Shown in pieces: positions 57,986-64,000 of a stretch of 64,000 nt of DNA; position 1 is the stretch's first letter, and every line of letters begins with the position of its first letter. Origin of the DNA: an uncultured Muribaculaceae bacterium (lineage in GTDB: Bacteria > Bacteroidota > Bacteroidia > Bacteroidales > Muribaculaceae). The notes under the pieces were generated by a model. It had not been told where the DNA came from. It saw nothing but the letters and a program-made list of their open reading frames with translations, and did no database searches. Position numbers and translations under genes: made by a program. The stretch covers positions 39,286 to 103,285 of the forward strand of contig CAJUKD010000006.1 in the NCBI GenBank assembly GCA_910587235.1, written 5' to 3'.

Positions 57986-58680
57986 TGAAGCAACGAGGCC
58001 TCATCGCACTTTGTTTGTCCGCTTTAGCGGCATTTTCGCCGGCGGTGTATGCCGTTGAGCCTGCCGCCGCCGATTCGCTTTCCACGGCGCTGGCTGTCTT
58101 TGTCGGCAATGTCGTGGACGGCACCGTACGGAATTTTGAAAACAGAGGGCTTGCAGTCGACCGGACCGCACTTGGCGCATGTCTGGCTGAAGTTCTTGCC
58201 GGGCGGTCTGTGGGTATGACTCCCGAGCAGGCCGATGAATATCTTACCCGTCGCTTCGATGCCGCCGCCCGCGTTTCCATGCCGATGGCGGATGCTTCGG
58301 CTGAAGCGGCTTTTTTAGCTTCCGCTGCCGCCGAAAAAGGAGCGGTCACCCTACCCGACGGTTTGGTGGTCACGGCTCTGAAAGAAGGTCATGGCCCCGT
58401 TCCGGGAGTCGGCGACGTGGTGCGCTTGCGCTATAGCGGAACATTCTCAGACGGTACGGTTTTCGATGCCATAGAAGCAGATGAGGCTCCGGCCGATTTT
58501 CCTGTGGCAGACCTTACTCCCGGTTTTACCAAGGGCCTGCAGCATATGCGTGCCGGAGGTATTTACCGCCTTACGATGCCTGCTTCGCTCGGCTATGGCG
58601 ACGAAGGTGTCCCCGGAGCTATTCCTCCGGGTGCCGCACTGCGTTTTGACGTAGAGTTGCTTGAGGTCAATCCCAAATGA
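57985..58680 (+). CDS. FKBP-type peptidyl-prolyl isomerase, exported and diverged
   Basis: 231 residues with a signal peptide (LIALCLSALAAFSPAVYA). The FKBP_N-like part is Ala-rich. The FKBP domain retains VVRLRYSGTFSDGTVFDA and LTPGFTKGLQHMRAGGIYRL plus SLGYGDEGVPGAIPPG, but several active-site aromatic positions differ from the first paralogue (for example VHYTG becomes LRYSG). A chaperone role in the periplasm is likely; isomerase activity is less certain. Start overlaps the first FKBP stop by one base. Confidence 0.88.
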   Translation: MKQRGLIALCLSALAAFSPAVYAVEPAAADSLSTALAVFVGNVVDGTVRNFENRGLAVDRTALGACLAEVLAGRSVGMTPEQADEYLTRRFDAAARVSMPMADASAEAAFLASAAAEKGAVTLPDGLVVTALKEGHGPVPGVGDVVRLRYSGTFSDGTVFDAIEADEAPADFPVADLTPGFTKGLQHMRAGGIYRLTMPASLGYGDEGVPGAIPPGAALRFDVELLEVNPK

Positions 58681-58705
58681 TTGTTCAACTTTTAAATAAA
58701 TACAG

Positions 58706-59608
58706 ATGAAAAAGATTCTCATGGGCGCTCTTGCTGCCGCTGCCGTTCTCGGCTTCGCTTCCTGCAAGGATGCAGCCCCCAAGACAGCCGCCACACTTGC
58801 CGCCGATTCCCTTTCTAATGCTTACGGCGAATATGTTGGCTCGCTGATGCTTTCCGATTTCAACCGTGCCCAGGAACATGGTGACGGTGCCAAAACCGAC
58901 TTCCTGAACGGCGTTCAGATGGCGTTCAATGCCGGCGAGGGCAATCGCGATGTTCAGATGGGTCTTCAGGTAGGTATGTCCATGCTTCGCGAGGTGGAGA
59001 TGCTTGAAGAACGCGAGAACATAAAGATTGACCGCACCAAGCTTATCGCGGCATTCAAATCCTCTTTCATGCAGGACAGCATGGCGCCTGAGATTATGGC
59101 CAACTATGGCGCTGAGTTCAACCGTCTTCTTGATGCTGCAATGGCCGCACGCGATGCAGAGGCCGCCGCAGCCGTTAAGACTGACGATGAGGCCGCCGCA
59201 GTGGAGAAGGCTCAGGAAAGCGATAATGCGACAGCCGGACGCGCATTTGTCGATGCAGCCCGTGCCGCTGATCCTGAAATCAAGGTAACAGAGAGCGGTC
59301 TGGCATACAAGATTGAAAAAGCAGGCGAAGCTACGCATCCTGCTGCCGATGCAGACGTGACTGTGCATTATGTAGGTCAGAAAATCGACGGAACTGTGTT
59401 CGATTCGTCCGTTGAGCGCGGCGAACCCGCCACGTTCAATCTGCAACAGGTTATTCCCGGTTTCTCGGAGGGTATCCGTCTTGTCGGCAAAGGCGGTAAA
59501 GTTCGTCTTTATATTCCAGGTAATCTCGGCTATGGCGAACGTGGTGCCGGCCCGCAGATCGGTCCCGACGAAACTCTGATTTTCGATGTCGAGGTAATCG
59601 ATTTCTAA
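58706..59608 (+). CDS. FKBP-type peptidyl-prolyl isomerase lipoprotein
   Basis: 300 residues with a lipoprotein signal (ALAAAAVLGFASC, Cys20). A long FKBP_N region with Ala/Glu-rich helices (AMAARDAEAAAAVKTDDEAA) precedes a canonical FKBP domain (VTVHYVGQKIDGTVFDSSVE, QQVIPGFSEGIRLVGKGGKV, LGYGERGAGPQIGPDETLIF). It is membrane-anchored in the periplasm, so the three tandem genes cover cytoplasm, periplasm and membrane. A terminator follows. Confidence 0.93.
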   Translation: MKKILMGALAAAAVLGFASCKDAAPKTAATLAADSLSNAYGEYVGSLMLSDFNRAQEHGDGAKTDFLNGVQMAFNAGEGNRDVQMGLQVGMSMLREVEMLEERENIKIDRTKLIAAFKSSFMQDSMAPEIMANYGAEFNRLLDAAMAARDAEAAAAVKTDDEAAAVEKAQESDNATAGRAFVDAARAADPEIKVTESGLAYKIEKAGEATHPAADADVTVHYVGQKIDGTVFDSSVERGEPATFNLQQVIPGFSEGIRLVGKGGKVRLYIPGNLGYGERGAGPQIGPDETLIFDVEVIDF

Positions 59609-59631
59609 ACGATTTAAACAGACTACCTGTC

Positions 59632-59670
59632 ATATCCTTAAGGCATCTGAATGCTTTAAGGATATTTTTT
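59632..59670 (+). terminator. Rho-independent terminator of the FKBP operon
   Basis: ATATCCTTAAGGCAT and ATGCTTTAAGGATAT pair (one wobble) around CTGA, followed by six T. A symmetric stem also serves the convergent CNNM gene poorly, since no T-run is seen on that side. Confidence 0.85.
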
Positions 59671-59742
59671 ATGCGCGCATGAAAAAATGCTGCGTCTGCG
59701 CATGCGTGAACTCGCTCGAAGTCGGCGGTCTGTTTGCGTGTT

Positions 59743-61032
59743 TTATTCTTCTTCGGCAGAGGCTTCGGTGTCGCGGACTATTCGTATCAGTTCGAGGCGG
59801 TTGGCTGATTTTCTTATGATTTCGAAGCGGTATGGTTCCAGAACAACGCTGTCGCCTTGTGCGGGAATTGTACCGGTTGAACAAAGTATGTAGCCGGCAA
59901 GGGTCTGATAATCGTCGGATTCAGGGATGTCGAGATTGAAGCGTTCGTTTATGTCGGCGATTTCGCATCGTCCTGAGAATTCATAAATACCTTCGGCCAG
60001 TTCGCGGGCGGTAAGGCGCGAGTTGTCGTGTTCGTCCTCGATGTTTCCGAATATCTCTTCTACGAGGTCTTCGAGAGTTAGCATTCCTGCTGTGCCTCCG
60101 AATTCATCGATTACGACGGCTATGGAGCGTTTCTGCTGTAGCAGACGGCGCATCATGACATTTGCCATAAGATTCTCGGGAGCATAGAGTACGGGCTTTA
60201 TCCGGTTGTGCCAGTCGACTGATGGATCGAACAGTTCGCTGACATGGATATATCCTACAACCGAGTCGATATCGCCTCGGAAAACGATGATTTTGGAGCG
60301 TCCGGATGATGTGAACAGAGCCGACAGTTCCTCGCGTGTGACAGTGTCGATGTTGACGGCCACAATCTCATTGCGGGGTATAAGGCAGTCGCGCACATGA
60401 GTCTGGGAGAAATCGAGGGCATTCCGGAAGATTTTGACTTCGTTTTCAACTTCTTCTTTCTGATCCTGAAGGTCGTCGATTGTTTCCTCAAGATAGTCGT
60501 TGAGATCGCCTATTGAAATCAGCCGCAGCTTTTTATCGCTGTTGCGGATTCCGACCATACGCATCAGCAGGCGCGACAGCCCGACGGTGAACAGCGATAT
60601 CGGATAAAGAACGATGTAGAAGAGGTATATAGGCAATGCTATGATTTTCAGAGAACTGTTCGGATTGATTCCGAATACGGTCTTGGGAAGAAATTCTCCG
60701 ATGAGGAGTATGACGGCTGTTGATGCGAGCGTCTGGCATGTCAATACGATCGCTTCGTTGTTGAAAATCGATCGCAGCGGAGGTTCGAGCAATGCGGCTG
60801 CTCCCATGCCGTAGATAACGAGGACTATGTTGTTCCCGACCAGAATGGTGGAGATAAACAGTTCCGAATTGGAATAGAAACGGTTGATGATTCGCGATAA
60901 CGGACCGCCTCGTTTCACATCGAGTTCGGTGCGGACGCGGTCGGCTGTCACATAGGCCATTTCCGTGCCTGAGAACAGACCGGAGAGGAGTAATGAGACC
61001 AGAGATATGGCTATCCAGGTGCCAAGTTCCAT
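59743..61032 (-). CDS. CNNM/CBS/CorC-domain membrane protein (hemolysin family, GldE-like)
   Basis: 429 residues. N-terminal DUF21/CNNM domain with membrane helices (AISLVSLLLSGLFSGTEMAY, LFISTILVGNNIVLVIYGMG), then a CBS pair (VRDCLIPRNEIVAVNIDTVT, IVFRGDIDSVVGYIHVSEL), EFGGTAGMLTLEDLVEEIFG and a C-terminal CorC_HlyC transporter-associated domain (LDIPESDDYQTLAGYIL). Relatives are linked to Mg2+ export. In gliding Bacteroidetes the orthologue is named GldE; no gliding genes are seen here. It is 4 bp behind lptC. Confidence 0.9.
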   Translation of the reverse strand: MELGTWIAISLVSLLLSGLFSGTEMAYVTADRVRTELDVKRGGPLSRIINRFYSNSELFISTILVGNNIVLVIYGMGAAALLEPPLRSIFNNEAIVLTCQTLASTAVILLIGEFLPKTVFGINPNSSLKIIALPIYLFYIVLYPISLFTVGLSRLLMRMVGIRNSDKKLRLISIGDLNDYLEETIDDLQDQKEEVENEVKIFRNALDFSQTHVRDCLIPRNEIVAVNIDTVTREELSALFTSSGRSKIIVFRGDIDSVVGYIHVSELFDPSVDWHNRIKPVLYAPENLMANVMMRRLLQQKRSIAVVIDEFGGTAGMLTLEDLVEEIFGNIEDEHDNSRLTARELAEGIYEFSGRCEIADINERFNLDIPESDDYQTLAGYILCSTGTIPAQGDSVVLEPYRFEIIRKSANRLELIRIVRDTEASAEEE

Positions 61033-61036
61033 ATTT

Positions 61037-61783
61037 TTATCTGTTTTTTTTCGTGAGTTTCATTGGTTGTGCGACGGTTTTGTTGTCGCCTGATGGTGCG
61101 ATGGTCGAACGGCTGTCGATTCGCTCGTCGATGGCCGATACGGGGCGGGCGGCTGGTTTGCGCGGTGTTTCGGCAGGACGCATGCTGTCGGTTTTAGCGG
61201 CGGTGGAATCGCGACGGCCTGAGCCGGGACGGTGTCCTTCTACAGGCAGTATGGCTGTCGGCCGACGGACTATGTAAGAGTTCATGTTCTGCTCCGATTC
61301 GAATCCGTAGCCTTCTATTATTCGGTCGGTTCTGACAATGTGTATGAAAGAGTCGCTGTAGATTTTCCGTGAATTCTGGTCCCAGAAAAGCTGCTGTGTA
61401 AGAAAACTGTCGCGTTGTGTGTTGACCATCACTACGTTGCCGTCGAGTTGCCACAGGCGTTTTCGTGAAAAGTATATGGCCGAATCGCATACGACATCTG
61501 ACTCGGGTTGCAGTTGCATGTCGTATTGCTCCAGTTCCAGACCTTCGGGAAAGCGCCAGAACGGCTCTTCCGCGTCCTCGAACATCAGCCACAGGGGAGC
61601 TGTAACGTGATAGCGGGTGTATCCTGAATCGCTGATGAAGGTTTCGACGTCGCGAGTGGCCATGGTAGGGGTGACATCGCCGGCGCCGGCGTTGGCGACG
61701 TAGCTCTGGCGTTCCTGCCGGCAGGCTGTGGCACTCCAAAGCATCAATGCGGTAGCGGCAATTGCCGCCGGCAACTGTTTCAT
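61037..61783 (-). CDS. lptC: LPS export protein LptC
   Basis: 248 residues with a lipoprotein-type signal (AATALMLWSATAC, Cys21). The LptC jellyroll region shows SDSGYTRYHVTAPLWLMFED, LELEQYDMQLQPESDVVCDS, LWQLDGNVVMVNTQRDSFLT and QNSRKIYSDSFIHIVRTDRI. A disordered, charged tail of ~60 residues (RRDSTAAKTDSMRPAETPRK) extends beyond the usual end. It bridges LptB2FG and LptA during LPS transport. Next to a barrel protein and coaX, an arrangement conserved in Bacteroidales. Confidence 0.9.
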   Translation of the reverse strand: MKQLPAAIAATALMLWSATACRQERQSYVANAGAGDVTPTMATRDVETFISDSGYTRYHVTAPLWLMFEDAEEPFWRFPEGLELEQYDMQLQPESDVVCDSAIYFSRKRLWQLDGNVVMVNTQRDSFLTQQLFWDQNSRKIYSDSFIHIVRTDRIIEGYGFESEQNMNSYIVRRPTAILPVEGHRPGSGRRDSTAAKTDSMRPAETPRKPAARPVSAIDERIDSRSTIAPSGDNKTVAQPMKLTKKNR

Positions 61784-61806
61784 CAGTCGGAAAGTGTGTG
61801 GCCGAT

Positions 61807-63069
61807 TTAGTAAATTTTACTTTTCCGGAACCACATTTCGTTGAAATTGACTCCTATTGTTATGTTCAGATAATCTTCTTTAAGCAGCGGATCGGGCGTC
61901 GCCTGGCGGTGTTTCCATTCCAGCCCGAGGTTGACGATTGTCTTGAATCCTGCTACCGGAAAACCGAAACCTGCCGTCAGGCCATATTCTCGCACATTGT
62001 TGCCGAGTACCACCAGATAGTCGCGGTTGTAGTATCCGCCGAGGCGGTACTGTATGCGTTTGAAGTAGGAGCCGCGTGCGTCGGGCCGGTATTGCAGGCC
62101 GAGTGCATATTTTATTCGGTCGGCAAATACCTCCGTACGGGCTTCATCGGTGTCGAAACCGAGGTATTTTGCTTTGCTCCAAGGCTGGTATGTGACGTCG
62201 AATTCTACGTCGAGGGAGTTGTTCCAGCGGTATGCCAGACCGGCACCCCATGTTTCAGGAATGCTGTAGTTGTCGCGTAGTTTGACTTCCTCGTTGATTT
62301 CAGGCCCGCTTTCGGTCGATGTGTCGTAGGTCAGGGTGTTGGCATGGCCGAGTAAGGTTTTGCCGGGCGACCATATCAGGCCGGCCGTTATGCGGTTGCG
62401 CGGGGTGATGTCGACTCCATATTGCAGACCGGCGGTAAGATGCCAGTCGCGTACGGTTATCTCTCTCTGGAACAGCGCGCTCTGGCCTGAGTTGTTTACT
62501 ATGGCGTATGAATCGTTGAGTAGTGTGCCGAACATGTAGGCTATGTTGGCACCTATTGAAAAGCCCTTGAACAGGCGTCCGCTAAGTCCTACGTAGAGTT
62601 CGTTGATACTTCCGGATCCTTGACGGGAGTCTATGCCGTTCTCGATTTTGGAACCGAAAGCATATCCGACTGAAGAGTAGGGCAACAGGCCAACCGACAT
62701 GCCCATGTACTTTCCGAGCGGAAACTGCATTGTGGCGTAGTCGAGTCCTCCTCCGAAGTCCTTGTGGCTGTTGCGTTTGCCGTCGACTGTTTCCGACGAC
62801 CACAGGGCGGTAAGGTCTATGCCCATGTCGAAAAGGAATGTGAGCGAGTCGATGGCTGCGTATGCCGCGGGATTCATTACGTTTACCTGTCGTCCGGAAC
62901 TCATGGCGTAGCCTACGCCTCCCATGGCGCGCTGGGCCGATGTGGCCTGATCGCGCAGTATGCCGTAGCCGAAACGGGAATATGGTGTCATGGTGCCGTT
63001 CTGTGCGACTGATGCCGTTGCTATGGCGGCCATGCAGGCCATCAGGACGAAAATTCTTTTAAGCTTCAT
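61807..63069 (-). CDS. Outer-membrane barrel protein of the coaX-lptC locus
   Basis: 420 residues from the ATG at 63069, inside the end of coaX. Signal peptide FVLMACMAAIATASVAQ. The mature start TMTPYSRFGYGILRDQATSA and GGVGYAMSSGRQVNVMNPAA resembles FadL/OmpP1-like and PorV-like barrels of Bacteroidetes. Repeated strand-like segments run to the end (LEWKHRQATPDPLLKEDYL, ITIGVNFNEMWFRKSKIY). Ligand unknown. It lies between coaX and lptC and may be co-transcribed with them. Confidence 0.82.
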   Translation of the reverse strand: MKLKRIFVLMACMAAIATASVAQNGTMTPYSRFGYGILRDQATSAQRAMGGVGYAMSSGRQVNVMNPAAYAAIDSLTFLFDMGIDLTALWSSETVDGKRNSHKDFGGGLDYATMQFPLGKYMGMSVGLLPYSSVGYAFGSKIENGIDSRQGSGSINELYVGLSGRLFKGFSIGANIAYMFGTLLNDSYAIVNNSGQSALFQREITVRDWHLTAGLQYGVDITPRNRITAGLIWSPGKTLLGHANTLTYDTSTESGPEINEEVKLRDNYSIPETWGAGLAYRWNNSLDVEFDVTYQPWSKAKYLGFDTDEARTEVFADRIKYALGLQYRPDARGSYFKRIQYRLGGYYNRDYLVVLGNNVREYGLTAGFGFPVAGFKTIVNLGLEWKHRQATPDPLLKEDYLNITIGVNFNEMWFRKSKIY

Positions 63070-63796
63070 TGTGATGATGTAGGATGCGGTTAAGTCCCAG
63101 CAGGACAAGATTTTTTTCAATTATATAGTTGAATCCGACAAGTTTGCCGACGGCTTCGGCGTCGCCACCGGTAAGTACGACGGCGCTTCCGGCCGGTGCC
63201 TGTAGCCGGTAATATTCAAGTTCGGCGGCCACGCCTCGCAAAGCTCCGGAACGTAGCGCTGTGTCGGTGTCGTAGCCCCATGTCGGGACTGGACCTTCGA
63301 CAGACACCTCGGGCAGGCGGGCGGAACGGGCATGGAGCGCGCTCAGACGCATTCCGACGCCTGCCGATATGTTGCCCCCCGTATAGCGGTCGTCGGCTGT
63401 CAGCAGGTCGAATGTGGCCGCTGTCCCGAGATCGGCAACCAGTACGGGGACGCCGTGGCCGGCTACGGCACGTGCTCCTACGGCGGCGGCTATGCGGTCG
63501 GAACCGAGGGTTTCGGGCGATGCGTATTCGATGGCGACGGGCAATTCGGTGGCAGCACTTAAAATTACGACTGTTTCTGCCGCACTTCTGAGTGCGTCTT
63601 CGAGCAATGGTGATGAATGAGGGTTGACACTGCTGATTATGGCGGCGGCAGAGCGGCCTGCTTCTCCGGCTATATGCCGCACGCAGTCGGCTTCGTCGGC
63701 ACAGGTTGCGGTGAGCAGGCGGCATAGCTTGTCGTCCTGCCATAGCGCAATCTTAGTCATCGAATTGCCGCGGTCAACGGTCAGTGTCTGTTTCAT
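63059..63796 (-). CDS. coaX: Type III pantothenate kinase
   Basis: 245 residues from the ATG at 63796, with a -7 box 7 nt upstream; a TTG just before it is rejected. ASKHA fold: TLTVDRGNSMTKIALWQ (first phosphate loop), YASPETLGSDRIAAAVGARA, VLVADLGTAATFDLLTADDR (second loop), GGNISAGVGMRLSALHARSA and VVLTGGDAEAVGKL. It phosphorylates pantothenate in CoA synthesis without acyl-CoA feedback. The first loop reads DRGNS where DxGNT is common, a small change. Confidence 0.93.
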   Translation of the reverse strand: MKQTLTVDRGNSMTKIALWQDDKLCRLLTATCADEADCVRHIAGEAGRSAAAIISSVNPHSSPLLEDALRSAAETVVILSAATELPVAIEYASPETLGSDRIAAAVGARAVAGHGVPVLVADLGTAATFDLLTADDRYTGGNISAGVGMRLSALHARSARLPEVSVEGPVPTWGYDTDTALRSGALRGVAAELEYYRLQAPAGSAVVLTGGDAEAVGKLVGFNYIIEKNLVLLGLNRILHHHNEA

Positions 63797-63803
63797 CAAA
63801 CGA

Positions 63804-63811
63804 CAAAATTA
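63804..63811 (-). promoter_or_regulatory. -7 promoter box 7 nt from coaX
   Basis: TAATTTTG on the minus strand, 7 nt before the ATG at 63796; predicts a very short or absent leader. Confidence 0.5.
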
Positions 63812-63895
63812 CTAAATAGCACCCGAGAAAACGCTAAAACAGCAGGCTTTTAACCTTTTTTCTAATTAGTTCGCGCGCGGGGGATGCTATGCTTG

Positions 63896-63938
63896 TAAAT
63901 AAAGAGTCCTTAAAGGCGCTGTTGCCTTTAAGGACTCT
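63896..63938 (-). terminator. Rho-independent terminator of tRNA-Asn
   Basis: AGAGTCCTTAAAGGC and GCCTTTAAGGACTCT (63903-63917 / 63924-63938) form a perfect 15-bp stem with a 6-nt loop. On the minus strand it is followed by a T-rich run and lies directly after the tRNA 3' end. Confidence 0.88.
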
Positions 63939-63943
63939 GAATC

Positions 63944-64000
63944 TGGCGCTTCAAGATGGACTCGAACCAACGACCCTCTGATTAACAGTCAGATGCTCTA
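63944..64000 (-). tRNA. tRNA-Asn (GTT), 5' part outside window
   Basis: On the minus strand the visible 57 nt contain the end of the D-arm, anticodon stem TCTGA/TCAGA with loop CTGTTAA (anticodon GTT), the variable loop, a T-arm with loop TTCGAGT, acceptor 3' strand TTGAAGC, discriminator G73 (normal for Asn) and an encoded CCA at 63944-63946. The T-stem has one apparent mismatch (GTTGG/CCATC). The 5' acceptor strand is beyond the edge. Confidence 0.9.

Noticed and set aside
1..64000. CRISPR arrays, prophage, insertion sequences, rRNA operons, restriction-modification genes
   Set aside because: None seen on reading both strands; the only repeats are the REP/REPIN elements and the A/T hairpin described.
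63944..64000. T-stem mismatch as a sign of a tRNA pseudogene
   Set aside because: Anticodon arm, T-loop, discriminator base, CCA and a perfect terminator are intact; one mismatch is tolerable and the 5' half is not visible.

Overview
The window looks like a chromosomal segment of a gut Bacteroidales bacterium of medium GC content. The evidence is the Bacteroidetes-type -7 promoter box (TAnnTTTG) in front of many genes, together with DUF4294, DUF4369-like, C-GCAxxG, viroplasmin-type RNase H, glutaminyl-cyclase-like M28, CoaX/LptC/CNNM-CBS and OprO/P-like genes. A Muribaculaceae-like member fits the gene content, but this is inference. No phage, IS element, CRISPR array, rRNA or restriction system was seen.

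Layout. (1) 1-5956: the end of a beta-barrel gene; a tight leftward four-gene operon encoding a steroid 5-alpha-reductase homologue, an Old-Yellow-Enzyme-type flavin reductase and two short-chain dehydrogenases, probably acting on bile acids or steroids; then a porin and a WYL regulator. (2) 6096-7276: tRNA-Ala(GGC), then a roughly 1 kb AT-rich gene-free stretch with at least eleven DnaA-box-like 9-mers, a strong candidate for the chromosome origin (oriC). Plus-strand composition seems to change from C/A-rich on the left to G/T-rich on the right. (3) 7277-15248: rightward genes mscL, aroK, an alanine-dehydrogenase-like gene, rnhA, an M28 lipoprotein, sufE, a RecD-like helicase and dnaX, with a candidate small RNA on the minus strand after sufE. 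(4) 15253-19405: two lipoproteins, a REPIN-like repeat cassette, a NhaC antiporter and an acyltransferase. (5) 19410-38145: a continuous leftward division and cell-wall (dcw) cluster, rsmH-ftsL-ftsI-murE-mraY-murD-ftsW-murG-murC-ftsQ-ftsA-ftsZ, extended by a sirtuin, an outer-membrane phospholipase A and a YifB/ComM ATPase. No mraZ or ddl is present. (6) 38277-45932: leftward housekeeping genes (DUF2752, GYF/CD225, deoC, MazG-like, dtd, uvrC, apt, mnmG, ybeY). (7) 46279-50559: a rightward LPS-core-type operon (two glycosyltransferases, a WaaP-like kinase) translationally coupled to a TGS/uridine-kinase-like nucleoside kinase. (8) 50585-59608: C-GCAxxG protein, TPR protein, xerD, DUF4294, nadB, a flippase-like membrane protein, carboxynorspermidine dehydrogenase and three tandem FKBP isomerases. 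(9) 59743-64000: CNNM/CBS protein, lptC, an outer-membrane barrel protein, coaX and a partial tRNA-Asn.

How the genes work together: most are envelope or chromosome-cycle functions (peptidoglycan precursors, divisome, LPS core and export, outer-membrane proteins, DnaX, UvrC, XerD). The accessory part with a clear ecological meaning is the steroid-type operon at the left. Two extra layers stand out: a promoter-carrying repeat present in two copies (before mscL and before the DUF4369-like gene), and several -7 boxes only 5-8 nt from the start codon, which suggests leaderless or nearly leaderless transcripts.
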